A stretch of DNA of 64,000 bases from NCBI GenBank assembly GCA_965199335.1, contig CBDAQZ010000004.1, positions 973,688-1,037,687 of the forward strand. The letters run 5' to 3'. The first letter of the stretch is position 1; each line of letters begins with the position of its first letter. This stretch comes from CBDAQV01 sp965199335. Lineage in GTDB: Bacteria; Pseudomonadota; Alphaproteobacteria; CALMVH01. Positions 1-8,132 of this stretch are shown here, one piece after another. The notes beneath the pieces are model-generated. The model was not told where the DNA came from. It searched no databases and saw nothing but the letters and a program-made list of their open reading frames with translations. Made by a program: the position numbers and the translations under genes.

Positions 1-1
1 T

Positions 2-487
2 GAGTCCCTCTACCCTGACGTAGCCGAAACCCTGCGGGCGCTTTCACAGCAAGGCGCGACATTCGGTCTGTGCACGAATATCGGCGAGCATGCGATGAAC
101 GCCCAGATCGCGCATTACGGGCTGGACGAGTTTTTCCCCGACGATATGCGCCGGGGGAAAAAAGATGCGTCCGCCAAATTCACGCATCAGGTGAAGTCGG
201 ATGCGATGCATTACCTTGCTCAGCAGCATCACCAGCGGGGCGGAAGCCTGCACCCCATGGTATCCATAGGCGACTCCGTCGCGGATTATGCCGCCGCCAC
301 GATGAACGGGTTCGCCTTCATAGGGTTCGCGCCCCCGTCCGGCCCGAACGCGGTCAAACTCAATCAGGCCGATATCAGACCTGTCTTCTCGTCTTATCGC
401 GACTTGCCTTCAATTCTAGGGGGTATCTTGGATCTCGATTTTATCACCAGAAAAACCGCGACCGTGCCTCGGGGTTTCGATTTATGA
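2..487 (+). CDS. HAD-superfamily hydrolase, 5'-truncated by window edge
   Basis: The reading frame is open from the left edge and ends in a TGA that overlaps the ATG of the next gene. The visible part carries HAD motif II (LCTN near the start), a lysine in a THQVKSD context that could be motif III, and a clear motif IV (GDSVADYAAATMNG). The first motif with the nucleophilic Asp lies off the window. Family knowledge suggests a small phosphatase of the phosphoglycolate-phosphatase type; the substrate cannot be read here. Coupling to ribA could point to a flavin-pathway phosphatase, but that is inference only. Confidence 0.75.
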   Translation, partial: ESLYPDVAETLRALSQQGATFGLCTNIGEHAMNAQIAHYGLDEFFPDDMRRGKKDASAKFTHQVKSDAMHYLAQQHHQRGGSLHPMVSIGDSVADYAAATMNGFAFIGFAPPSGPNAVKLNQADIRPVFSSYRDLPSILGGILDLDFITRKTATVPRGFDL

Positions 488-1101
488 TGCCGGCTTGCGA
501 ACCGGCGGAGCTCGACAAGATCGGCGCGCGCGAAATCGCCATGCCGCGCGGGATTTTCGTCGAACATGCCTATCGCGATCCCGTCGACGGCAAGGTACAC
601 CGCGCCCTGGTCATGGGCGATGTCGGAAATGGCCTTGATATGCTGGCCCGCGTTCATTCCTCTTGCCTGACGGGGGATGTCTTCGGTTCGCTGCGCTGCG
701 ATTGCGGCGAGCAGCTGGATATGGCGCTGGATGCGGTCGCGGGCGAGGGCCGGGGCATCATCGTCTATCTGGACCAGGAGGGGCGCGGCATCGGGCTGAT
801 GCAGAAGCTGCGCGCCTACGAGTTGCAGGACCGGGGCGCCGACACCGTAGACGCCAACCTGCTGCTGGGACATAAAGCAGACGAGCGCGACTATCGGGTC
901 GCGGCTGAAATATTCTCCGACCTTGGTGTGCGGCAGGTAAGGCTGATGACCAACAATCCCGACAAGATCGACGCGGTGGTCCGTCACGGCATCGACGTGT
1001 CCGCGCGCATCGCGCTGCTGCCGGCGCCACGGCCGGAGAACCTGGCCTACCTGCTGACCAAGCGCAACCGGACCGGTCACATCCTGCCGGAACTCGCCTG
1101 A
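484..1101 (+). CDS. ribA: GTP cyclohydrolase II
   Basis: This enzyme opens GTP to the pyrimidine precursor of riboflavin, the first committed step of flavin synthesis. The protein is about 205 residues, the length of a stand-alone RibA with no DHBP-synthase domain. The zinc ligands are visible as Cys61, Cys72 and Cys74 (C-x10-C-x-C in HSSCLTGDVFGSLRCDCG), followed by the DQEGRGIGL and TNNPDKI motifs. The start is ATGATG at 484/487, overlapping the stop of the HAD gene. The frame is open further upstream, but that sequence is the HAD gene read in another frame. The stop overlaps the ribE start by one base, so translation is probably coupled. Confidence 0.95.
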   Translation: MMPACEPAELDKIGAREIAMPRGIFVEHAYRDPVDGKVHRALVMGDVGNGLDMLARVHSSCLTGDVFGSLRCDCGEQLDMALDAVAGEGRGIIVYLDQEGRGIGLMQKLRAYELQDRGADTVDANLLLGHKADERDYRVAAEIFSDLGVRQVRLMTNNPDKIDAVVRHGIDVSARIALLPAPRPENLAYLLTKRNRTGHILPELA

Positions 1102-1730
1102 TGTTCACCGGCATCGTCCAGGCCGCGCTGCCGATCGCGCGGCTCGATCACGAACCGGGTCTGATCCGGCTGGGCATCGAATTCCCCGCGACGCTGCGGC
1201 AGGGCCTCGCCATCGGTGCGTCGGTCGCGCTCGACGGCATCTGCATGACGGTGACGAAGATCGAGGACGCCCTGGTGTCGTTCGACGCCGTGCAGGGCAC
1301 GATCGACCGCACCACGATCGGCGACCGCGAGCGGGGGCAGCCGGTCAATATCGAACGCTCGATGGTTTTCGGGGCGGAGATCGGGGGCCATGCCGTGTCG
1401 GGGCATGTCACCGATACCGCCACCGTGATCGGCATGGATACGACATCGCCAGTCACCACGCTGCAGTTCACCGTACCCGAGGAATGGCAGAAATATATCT
1501 TCCGGCGCGGCTACATCGCGATCAACGGCTGCAGCCTGACCGTCGCCGAGGCGGACGAAACTCTGGGCATCTACCTGATCAACCTGATTCCGGAAACGCT
1601 GCGGGTCACCGCGCTGGGCCGCTATCATCCCGGCGATCGCATCAATTTCGAGATCGACAGCCAGACCCAGATCCTGGTCGATACGATGGAGCGGTGCTTC
1701 GAGCGCTACGGCATGCGCGGGCGACGCTGA
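1101..1730 (+). CDS. ribE: riboflavin synthase, alpha subunit
   Basis: It dismutates two 6,7-dimethyl-8-ribityllumazine molecules to riboflavin. The 209-residue protein begins with the MFTGIVQ signature and shows the internal duplication typical of the family: one lumazine-binding barrel at about residues 1-95 (ASVALDGICMTV, GHAVSGHV) and a second at about 96-195 (GYIAINGCSLTV). This gene is called ribC in E. coli and ribE in B. subtilis. It overlaps ribA by one base, and its stop directly abuts the convergent gene at 1731. Confidence 0.94.
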   Translation: MFTGIVQAALPIARLDHEPGLIRLGIEFPATLRQGLAIGASVALDGICMTVTKIEDALVSFDAVQGTIDRTTIGDRERGQPVNIERSMVFGAEIGGHAVSGHVTDTATVIGMDTTSPVTTLQFTVPEEWQKYIFRRGYIAINGCSLTVAEADETLGIYLINLIPETLRVTALGRYHPGDRINFEIDSQTQILVDTMERCFERYGMRGRR

Positions 1731-2009
1731 TCAGCGCGGGCTGATATCGGACTGCGGCGGGAAATGCCGGGCGGCGAATTTGCCCAGGACGATCTTCATC
1801 ATCCAGACGCTAACGGGTATGGAGATCAGAACACCGGACAATGCCGCGTATGTCTTGGCCGCATTCTGGTCCAGTTTTGCCACTGCCGCGACGAACCCGA
1901 TGATGAAGCCCAGGACCGCGCCGCCCAGAACGCACAGCAGCAGGGCGCGCCACGTATAGGCCCACCAGAATTTCAGGGCGATGCCCCAGGTCACGTCGGT
2001 CGGGTTCAT
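1731..2009 (-). CDS. small two-pass membrane protein of unknown function
   Basis: The 92-residue protein has two clear hydrophobic helices (about residues 18-42, ALLLCVLGGAVLGFIIGFVA, and 54-74) joined by a polar loop with KLDQNAAKTY. The C-terminal tail is basic and then polar. Nothing in it identifies a function. It ends one base from the stop of ribE, so the two genes converge with no room between them. Confidence 0.6.
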   Translation of the reverse strand: MNPTDVTWGIALKFWWAYTWRALLLCVLGGAVLGFIIGFVAAVAKLDQNAAKTYAALSGVLISIPVSVWMMKIVLGKFAARHFPPQSDISPR

Positions 2010-2145
2010 ATCCGGACTCTTCTCTTAGTTACATGATTTCGATGCATAACACCGGCAGGGCATACCGTCAAACCGGTTGGCCCCGAGCGACGGCTATGCC
2101 TATAAGCAACCCAGGTCGCATTAAAACGAAAGACAGGCCCATACG

Positions 2146-3477
2146 ATGAGTGAGCAGCTTCAATGGCCCAGCCGGCAGCCGCGCGCCCAGCTCGCCCGTC
2201 CGGTATCGGCGACCCATGGTGCGGTGACGATCGCGTCGTTGCTGGGAATACTGCTGTCGTTCGCCTATCTGAAATGGCGCGACCCGTTCAGCGATACCGT
2301 GCACCGCATCATCTTCATAGCCGGCATGACCACGATCGCGGTCACGGTCGTCGACCAGCTGATGCGCCACCGGCAGAGGCGCGCAGGGCTGATCGCGCCC
2401 GTCACGACGACGCGCGGCGACCTTGGCCGCAGCGGCATCAAGTTCCTGGGTTTCCTCGCCACGCTGTGCGTGCTGGCGATACCTTATCTTCTGTTCGCGG
2501 AATACCGGGGCAATTTCTACGACCGCTATTACCAGGCGCTGGGCGATATCGCCGTGCCGGTGCTGCTGCTGGCATTTCCCTATATATATCTTGTCGACCG
2601 GCGCATGGCTCAGCCCAAGGACGGCAATTACAACATGGGGCTGATCGTTCTGCTGCGCCTGGACGAGGTCGATCGCGGCATCTTGCGTCAGCATGCCCTG
2701 GCCTGGATCGTGAAGGGCTATTTCCTGCCGCTGATGTTCGTCTATTCGTGCGATGACCTGAACGAGTTCCTCGATTTCGACGTCACGCGGGTGCTGCACC
2801 TCAGCTACAAGGATTTCTACGATACCGCCTTCGATTTCCTGTATTTCCTCGATGTCATCGTTGCGGTCGTCGGATACGTGTTTTCGCTGCGCCTGTTCGA
2901 CACCCATACCCGCTCGGTCGAGCCGACCATGACCGGCTGGGTGGTGGCGCTGATATGCTATTCCCCCTTCTGGCCCAGCACGATTTCCCAATTCTATATC
3001 GACTACAACACGGGTCACTACTGGAACGAATGGCTGGCCGGGTGGCCGATCCTCTTCGATATCTGGGCGACGCTTATCCTGCTTACGATCGGGGTCTATG
3101 TCTGGGCAACGCTGTCCTTCGGCGCGCGGTTCTCCAACCTGACCAATCGCGGCATCATAACCAACGGCCCTTACCGCTGGACCAAGCATCCCGCCTATGT
3201 CGCCAAGAACGTCTCCTACGGGATGGTGGCGCTGCCCTTCGTCTCGCAGGATCCGGGCGTGGCCCTGCGCGCCACCATCCTGTTCGGATTGGGGGCCTAC
3301 ATATATTTCCTGCGCGCGCGGACGGAAGAGCGGCACCTTGCGCTCGATCCGGCCTATCGCTATTACGCGGCGTGGATAGCGCAGCACGGTATTTTCCGCT
3401 GGATCAGGCTGAATCCGCCCGCAGGCCTCGACGAGCAGACCCTGGCGAAGAATTCCCTGGTCCGGCGCGGGACGTAA
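2146..3477 (+). CDS. isoprenylcysteine carboxyl methyltransferase-like membrane protein
   Basis: The 443-residue polytopic protein has roughly eight to ten hydrophobic segments. Near the C-terminus (about residues 340-420) it has the signature of the ICMT/phospholipid methyltransferase superfamily: RGIITNGPYRWTKHPAYVAK, then a membrane segment, then RTEERHLAL and YRYYAAW. Those elements bind S-adenosylmethionine in known members. The first 200 residues are an extra membrane region not found in short ICMT proteins. The methyl acceptor is unknown; bacteria lack prenylated CAAX proteins, so a lipid or small amine is more likely. Confidence 0.75.
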   Translation: MSEQLQWPSRQPRAQLARPVSATHGAVTIASLLGILLSFAYLKWRDPFSDTVHRIIFIAGMTTIAVTVVDQLMRHRQRRAGLIAPVTTTRGDLGRSGIKFLGFLATLCVLAIPYLLFAEYRGNFYDRYYQALGDIAVPVLLLAFPYIYLVDRRMAQPKDGNYNMGLIVLLRLDEVDRGILRQHALAWIVKGYFLPLMFVYSCDDLNEFLDFDVTRVLHLSYKDFYDTAFDFLYFLDVIVAVVGYVFSLRLFDTHTRSVEPTMTGWVVALICYSPFWPSTISQFYIDYNTGHYWNEWLAGWPILFDIWATLILLTIGVYVWATLSFGARFSNLTNRGIITNGPYRWTKHPAYVAKNVSYGMVALPFVSQDPGVALRATILFGLGAYIYFLRARTEERHLALDPAYRYYAAWIAQHGIFRWIRLNPPAGLDEQTLAKNSLVRRGT

Positions 3478-3534
3478 AAGTGAACCTCCCGGGCCCTTGC
3501 GGCGTTGTGCTGTAAACGTCCAAGGAAACCTGAA

Positions 3535-3789
3535 ATGAATCGAATCCTCAAACTCGCACCGATACTGGGCTTTCTGGCGCTGGGCGGCTGCGATTATCCG
3601 CCGACCGACCAGCCGCGCTCTGTCGCCGATCTGGGCATCGCCACCCCCGATCACCCGATCAACAATCCCGCCAAGCTGGAATCAAGTCCGAACGCGCCGA
3701 TGCAGGTGCCGATCAACGCCCCCGCCGTTTCCCGCGCCACCGATGCCGGGGCCAACGACGAGGGCGGCCGGCTCGAGCCGCGCGAATAA
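3535..3789 (+). CDS. small predicted lipoprotein
   Basis: The ATG at 3535 has an AAGGAA ribosome site just upstream and begins a lipoprotein signal (MNRILKLAPILGFLALGGC), with the lipidated Cys about residue 19. The mature part is only about 65 residues, rich in Pro, Asn and Ala, with no recognised domain. An in-frame ATG 30 bases upstream (3505) would add a basic stretch that spoils the signal, so 3535 is preferred. Confidence 0.65.
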   Translation: MNRILKLAPILGFLALGGCDYPPTDQPRSVADLGIATPDHPINNPAKLESSPNAPMQVPINAPAVSRATDAGANDEGGRLEPRE

Positions 3790-3851
3790 ACGCCGACCCG
3801 ATCATAGTCACGGCGCTGCTGGACCAGTCTTCTTTCGCCGTCTTCGAGGCG

Positions 3852-4298
3852 ATGCGGCAGCGGCACTTCCCGCCTGAGCGAAACCTGATCCCCGCGCATC
3901 TGACGCTGTTTCACCATCTTCCGGGCGCAGCGTTCGCCGACATCGTGGAAACGGTCCGTACGGCGGGCCGTGATATCGGCCCCATGACCCTGAGCATAAA
4001 CCGATTGCAAAGGCTGGGCCGGGGCGTTGCCTACGGCATCGATTGCCCGGCGCTGGCCGCCTTGCACAAGGTTCTGGCCGATGGCTGGCGCGACTGGCTG
4101 ACGCCCCAGGACAGACAGCCCTTTCGTCCACATATCGTGATCCAGAACAAGGTCGAACCGGATCAGGCAAGCGCCTTGTATGGAACACTGCTTGCCGAAT
4201 TTGTGCCGTTTACGGCAACCGCTCGTGGCCTCGGCCTATGGCACTACCGCGGCGGCCCATGGCAAAGGGGCGCCGAAATCGCTTTCGGCGCCCCTTGA
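3852..4298 (+). CDS. 2'-5' RNA ligase family (LigT-like) phosphoesterase
   Basis: Members of this 2H superfamily act on 2',5' or cyclic phosphodiester bonds of RNA. The first H-x-T motif is present (AHLTLFHHL); the second is HIV in RPHIVIQNKV, where the usual Thr/Ser is replaced by Val. The first ATG is at 3852, but the frame is open upstream to at least 3741, and bases 3795-3851 translate to DPIIVTALLDQSSFAVFEA, which looks like the family's first beta strand. No ATG, GTG or TTG occurs in that stretch, so the true start may be a rare codon (CTG at 3816 or 3819, or ATA at 3786). The gene ends inside a strong hairpin. Confidence 0.7.
   Translation: MRQRHFPPERNLIPAHLTLFHHLPGAAFADIVETVRTAGRDIGPMTLSINRLQRLGRGVAYGIDCPALAALHKVLADGWRDWLTPQDRQPFRPHIVIQNKVEPDQASALYGTLLAEFVPFTATARGLGLWHYRGGPWQRGAEIAFGAP
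4265..4296. terminator. bidirectional hairpin terminator
   Basis: A perfect 14-base inverted repeat (4265-4278 and 4283-4296) with a four-base loop spans the last codons of the LigT-like gene. It lies between two convergent genes, so it can stop transcription from both sides. The flanking T/A runs are short (AAA on one side, TT on the other). Confidence 0.7.
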
Positions 4299-4314
4299 CC
4301 ACACTCTATGTGAA

Positions 4315-4782
4315 TCAGGAGCCGGTTGCCGGCAGGGCGGTAGGCGCAGCTGCAACGGTGGGGCGTTTCCAAGGGAGAACCTTAGCGTGAACCGGCGTTT
4401 CCCGTTCATCGGGAACGGTAACCTCCGGCGCGGCCGGGCGGCCGATCTGGCCATCGAAAGCCGCCCTTTCGGTCAGCTTGAAACGGAATGCCTCCTGCGC
4501 CTGCTGGTGGATTTCGGTTCCTTTCGGAGCCGCATCGTAAGCGAAACGATAGTAATCCAGGGCGGTATTCAGATTGTGCTTGTGGTTCGGCGCCGGGTCC
4601 ATGCGCGCCATTATGCCCTGTTCCACGGCGAGGTCGACACCATCGGCACGCGGCTTGTAATGTTCGGCGTTTTCACCTGACCAGCGATAGCCTGATTCCA
4701 ACAGTGACGCGGCTTCCTGCACGGCAAGAGCGGTCCGGGTGGCTTCAGACGGACCTGAATTCATGGAATTGTGTGACGACAT
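4315..4782 (-). CDS. hypothetical protein
   Basis: The 155-residue protein has an amphipathic helical middle (TALAVQEAASLLESGYRWSG, NLNTALDYYRFAYDAAPK) resembling a single helix-turn-helix TPR-like pair, and a Pro/Ala-rich C-terminal tail. It has no signal peptide or membrane segment. It is preferred over the overlapping plus-strand frame (4180-4680) because its composition is protein-like and it starts cleanly at an ATG. No family is recognised. Confidence 0.55.
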   Translation of the reverse strand: MSSHNSMNSGPSEATRTALAVQEAASLLESGYRWSGENAEHYKPRADGVDLAVEQGIMARMDPAPNHKHNLNTALDYYRFAYDAAPKGTEIHQQAQEAFRFKLTERAAFDGQIGRPAAPEVTVPDERETPVHAKVLPWKRPTVAAAPTALPATGS

Positions 4783-4891
4783 TGTGGTGATGACCTAAGA
4801 AATGGATGTATAGATAATACATCCAGCCCAAAAAAGTTTCAAGTGAGTTATTTTTAGGCAAAATCATGAAAAAGCCTAAAAATCGTACCCC

Positions 4892-4919
4892 TTGTACTCG
4901 CCGAAAGGGATGGCTATAT
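4892..4919 (+). promoter_or_regulatory. candidate groES promoter
   Basis: TTGTAC (4892-4897) and CTATAT (4914-4919) are separated by 16 bases and end three bases before the CIRCE operator. The preceding CTTG together with CTATAT also partly resembles an alphaproteobacterial RpoH (heat-shock sigma) promoter. The position makes HrcA binding at CIRCE able to block it. Confidence 0.5.
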
Positions 4920-4921
4920 GT

Positions 4922-4948
4922 CTGGCACTCGTCGGCACAGAGTGCTAA
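4922..4948 (+). promoter_or_regulatory. CIRCE operator (HrcA binding site)
   Basis: The left arm CTGGCACTC (4922-4930), a nine-base spacer and the right arm GAGTGCTAA (4940-4948) match the CIRCE consensus TTAGCACTC-N9-GAGTGCTAA. The right arm is perfect and the left arm has two mismatches. It sits 47 bases upstream of groES. HrcA represses chaperonin operons through this element; hrcA itself is not in the window. Confidence 0.88.
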
Positions 4949-4994
4949 CAGCGCCGGCGATATCCATTTTCGCACTTAAATCAGGAGACAGAGG

Positions 4995-5312
4995 ATGAAG
5001 TTTCGTCCCCTACATGACCGCGTACTCGTTCGTCGCATCGAATCCGACGAGAAAAGCCGCGGTGGCATCATCATTCCGGACACCGCAAAGGAAAAGCCGA
5101 TCGAAGGCGAAGTCGTCGCCGTCGGTTCCGGCGCGCGCGACGAATCCGGCAAGGTCCAGCCGCTGGACGTCAAGGCCGGCGACCGCATCCTGTTCGGCAA
5201 GTGGTCCGGCACGGAAGTAAAGGTCGACAACGAGGATTACCTCGTCATGAAGGAAAGCGACATCATGGGCGTGATCGAAGGCGTAGCCTCGTCATCGGCC
5301 AAAGCCGCTTAA
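4995..5312 (+). CDS. groES: co-chaperonin GroES
   Basis: The seven-fold lid of the chaperonin, acting in the cytoplasm with GroEL. The 105-residue protein starts MKFRPLHDRVLVRRIE and holds the mobile-loop region (SRGGIIIPDTAKEKP) that docks on GroEL, plus GDRILFGKWSGTEVKVDNEDYL. An AGGAGACAGAGG ribosome site precedes the ATG. It is the first gene of the groESL operon, 29 bases ahead of groEL, under the CIRCE element. Confidence 0.97.
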   Translation: MKFRPLHDRVLVRRIESDEKSRGGIIIPDTAKEKPIEGEVVAVGSGARDESGKVQPLDVKAGDRILFGKWSGTEVKVDNEDYLVMKESDIMGVIEGVASSSAKAA

Positions 5313-5341
5313 TCAAACAGTTTTAAAAAGGAAGTTTCGAA

Positions 5342-6982
5342 ATGGCAGCCAAGAATATCTATTACGGCTCTGACGGCCGCACCCTGATGCTGGCCGGCGT
5401 CAACAAGATGGCCGATGCCGTCAAGGTGACACTGGGACCCAAGGGCCGCAACGTCATGTTCGCCAAGTCCTTCGGTGGACCGCGTGTGACCAAGGACGGC
5501 GTGACCGTAGCCAAGGAGATCGAATTCTCCGACCCGTTCGAGAACATGGGCGCTCAGCTGGTGCGTGAAGTCGCCAGCAAGACCAACGACCTGGCAGGCG
5601 ACGGCACCACCACGGCAACCGTGCTGGCACAGGCGATCGTCCGCGAGGGCGTGAAGTCGGTAGCCGCCGGCATGAACCCAATGGACCTGAAGCGCGGCAT
5701 GGACATGGCCGTTCTGGCAGTGGTCGAGGACATGAAGGCCCGCGCCAAGAAGGTCTCGACCAACGACGAGATCGAGCAGGTCGGCCGCATCTCCGCGAAC
5801 GGCGATGCCGACATCGCGAAGAAGATCGCCGAGGCGATGGCCAAGGTCGGCAACGAAGGCGTGATCACGATCGAGGAAGCCAAGTCGTTCGAGACCGAGC
5901 TGGAGATCGTCGAGGGCATGCAGTTTGACCGCGGCTACCTGTCGCCGTACTTCATCACCAACGCCGAGAAGATGGTCTGCGAGCTGGAAAGCCCGTACAT
6001 CCTGTACCACGAGAAGAAGCTGTCGGGCCTGCAGGCGATGCTTCCGGTCCTGGAAGCGGTCGTGCAGTCGGGCCGTCCGCTGCTGATCGTGGCCGAGGAC
6101 GTCGAAGGCGAGGCCCTGGCCACGCTGGTCGTCAACAAGCTGCGCGGTGGCCTCAAGGTCGCCGCCGTCAAGGCTCCCGGTTTCGGCGACCGTCGCAAGG
6201 CGATGCTGGAGGACATGGCGATCCTGACCAACGGTCAGGTCATCTCCGAAGACCTCGGCATCAAGCTGGAGAACGTCACCTTGGAAATGCTGGGCACCGC
6301 CAAGCGCGTACGCCTGACCAAGGACGACACCACGATCATCGACGGTGCGGGCGACAAGGCCGGCATCGAGGCGCGCGTATCGCAGATCCGCGCACAGATC
6401 GAGGAAACCACCAGCGACTACGATCGTGAGAAGCTGCAGGAACGCCTGGCCAAGCTGGCGGGCGGCGTTGCCGTCATCCGCGTCGGCGGCGCTTCGGAAG
6501 TCGAAGTGAAGGAGCGCAAGGATCGCGTCGAAGACGCGATGCACGCCACCCGCGCGGCTGTCGAGGAAGGCATCATCGCCGGCGGCGGCGCAGCCCTGCT
6601 GTACGCCACCCGCGTGCTTGCCGGCCTGAAGCCGGACAACGACGACCAGCGTCGCGGCATCGACATCATCCGTCACGCCCTCCAGGCTCCGGTTCGCCAG
6701 ATCGTGGAGAACGCGGGCACGGACGGTTCGGTCGTCGTCGGCAAGTTGCTGGAGCAGACCGACACCAACTACGGCTACGACGCTCAGAACGGCGCGTATT
6801 GCGACATGGTGAAGAGCGGCATCGTCGACCCGGTCAAGGTGGTTCGCACCGCCCTGCAGGACGCGGCTTCCGTAGCCAGCCTGTTGATCACGACCGAGGC
6901 GCTGATCGCCGACAAGCCCGAGAAGAAGTCGGCCGGCGGCGCCGGCGGCATGCCGGGCGGCATGGGCGACATGGACTTCTAG
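5342..6982 (+). CDS. groEL: chaperonin GroEL
   Basis: The ATP-driven folding chamber. At 546 residues it is full length. It has the ATP-binding loop (LGPKGRNVM), the GDGTTTATVLA motif and the C-terminal GGM-rich tail (GGAGGMPGGMGDMDF). Codon choice is strongly biased to C-ending codons, as expected of a highly expressed gene. A ribosome site AAAGGAAG precedes the ATG, and a Rho-independent hairpin follows at 7041-7072. Confidence 0.98.
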   Translation: MAAKNIYYGSDGRTLMLAGVNKMADAVKVTLGPKGRNVMFAKSFGGPRVTKDGVTVAKEIEFSDPFENMGAQLVREVASKTNDLAGDGTTTATVLAQAIVREGVKSVAAGMNPMDLKRGMDMAVLAVVEDMKARAKKVSTNDEIEQVGRISANGDADIAKKIAEAMAKVGNEGVITIEEAKSFETELEIVEGMQFDRGYLSPYFITNAEKMVCELESPYILYHEKKLSGLQAMLPVLEAVVQSGRPLLIVAEDVEGEALATLVVNKLRGGLKVAAVKAPGFGDRRKAMLEDMAILTNGQVISEDLGIKLENVTLEMLGTAKRVRLTKDDTTIIDGAGDKAGIEARVSQIRAQIEETTSDYDREKLQERLAKLAGGVAVIRVGGASEVEVKERKDRVEDAMHATRAAVEEGIIAGGGAALLYATRVLAGLKPDNDDQRRGIDIIRHALQAPVRQIVENAGTDGSVVVGKLLEQTDTNYGYDAQNGAYCDMVKSGIVDPVKVVRTALQDAASVASLLITTEALIADKPEKKSAGGAGGMPGGMGDMDF

Positions 6983-7040
6983 GTCCACGAAGCCGGCACG
7001 ATTTCTTAATCTTCGCGAAAGAGAAATTGCTTAAAATCGA

Positions 7041-7072
7041 GGGGCTGCGGGAAACCGCGGCCCTTCTTTTTT
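7041..7072 (+). terminator. Rho-independent terminator of groESL
   Basis: A nine-base-pair stem (7042-7050 with 7055-7063, one G-T wobble) closed by a GAAA tetraloop is followed by TTCTTTTTT. It ends about 90 bases after groEL and just before the next gene's ribosome site. Confidence 0.85.
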
Positions 7073-7089
7073 GTGCTATCGGAGCTGTC

Positions 7090-7764
7090 ATGTCGAAACC
7101 CAAAGCCGCAAGCCGTCTTGTCGCATCAGCTCTTGTACTGGCGGGCACCACCTTGTGGCTGGCGAATGCGGCTTACGCGCAACAGGTAAATGGCCAGGGC
7201 AACGACTTCGACCCGGTGACCCGGGCCCTTTCCGACAAGAACCCACCGGCGCCGGCGGCGAACGGTCAGCCGGCGGCGCCGCAGTTGACGCCTGAGCAGC
7301 AGGCCGAACTCGACCGGCAGAAGCAGCTGGCCGAAATCCAGCAGAAGAAGGAAGAGGCCAAGAAAAAGGCCGATGCCCTGCGCGCGGCCCAGAAGGCCAA
7401 GCAGGATGCGGCCAAGGAAGCCGACATGAAGCGCATGGCCGCGCTGAAGCAGATCCGCGAAGACCGCATGAAGGAAATGAAGGAAAACCACGAGCAGCTG
7501 GAAGCCCTGCTGGCCGAGGAAAAGACCGCGCGCAAGGCCTATCAGGACTCCAAGAAGAACTCGACCGGCGACCAGTCGCAGGTCGATTCCGACTATCGCA
7601 AGGCCGAAAAGGACCGCCAGAAGAAGATCCAGGAATTGCGCCACCCGAAATACAAGCCGATGAAGCTGCCCTCGACGACGACCACGGCCACCACGCCAGC
7701 CAGCAGCACCGCCCTTCCTGGTACGACTACCAGCGGAACGGGGCCGACGGCTACGACACACTAG
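7090..7764 (+). CDS. exported coiled-coil protein of unknown function
   Basis: Residues 1-29 form a Sec signal (SALVLAGTTLWLANAAYA then AQ). The mature protein has a Pro/Ala segment, then a long charged coiled coil (about residues 65-185, rich in Lys, Glu, Gln and Ala), and a Thr/Ser/Pro-rich tail. The start at 7090 has GGAG eight bases upstream; the frame is open earlier but only as an overlap with groEL. It is probably a periplasmic or envelope-associated protein. Low sequence complexity prevents a family call. Confidence 0.7.
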   Translation: MSKPKAASRLVASALVLAGTTLWLANAAYAQQVNGQGNDFDPVTRALSDKNPPAPAANGQPAAPQLTPEQQAELDRQKQLAEIQQKKEEAKKKADALRAAQKAKQDAAKEADMKRMAALKQIREDRMKEMKENHEQLEALLAEEKTARKAYQDSKKNSTGDQSQVDSDYRKAEKDRQKKIQELRHPKYKPMKLPSTTTTATTPASSTALPGTTTSGTGPTATTH

Positions 7765-7850
7765 GTAATTTCTAAAGAAGTAATTAAATTCTTGTAAATT
7801 ATATGTAAAGATGATAGGATGCAGCCATATTCAAAAAAGGCTGGACTCCA

Positions 7851-8000
7851 ATGACCGTTACCACGATCGATAGCAATCACGGCGAACGCGACATGCGCAA
7901 GGAATGCGCGATCGTCGGCAAATACCGCCAGATCGGCCAGTTGCGCTCTGCCCGCAACCGCTCCTATGCCGAAGCCCTGACCATGGTGGCCGCCGCCTGA
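7851..8000 (+). CDS. possible 49-residue basic small protein
   Basis: An ATG at 7851 opens a 49-codon frame with an Arg-rich middle (GKYRQIGQLRSARNRSY) and an Ala-rich end. The upstream 85 bases are AT-rich and could hold a promoter. There is no recognised family and the ribosome site is weak, so it may not be expressed. Confidence 0.35.
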   Translation: MTVTTIDSNHGERDMRKECAIVGKYRQIGQLRSARNRSYAEALTMVAAA

Positions 8001-8132
8001 AGATCGACGAAGTCCACGATTGCCGTCTTACTCTCGGACAAGGCCGTGTCGGTTTGCACTTGTGCAATCGTAAGGCGTTATTTACTTTGGCTCTTTAGAA
8101 AACCAAGAATAATTCAGCTCGAGGGCAAGAAA

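Noticed and set aside
70..483. N-terminal extension of the ribA frame
   Set aside because: That stretch is the HAD hydrolase gene read in another phase. The ATG at 484 begins the conserved part and overlaps the HAD stop.
2068..3654. 528-codon minus-strand frame across the ICMT-like gene
   Set aside because: Composition is shadow-like (Arg, Gln, Asp, Gly) with no domain, while the plus strand encodes a membrane protein with a family signature.
5309..6988. 559-codon open frame on the minus strand across groEL
   Set aside because: It is antisense to a clear groEL gene. Long antisense frames are common in high-GC genes with strong third-position bias.
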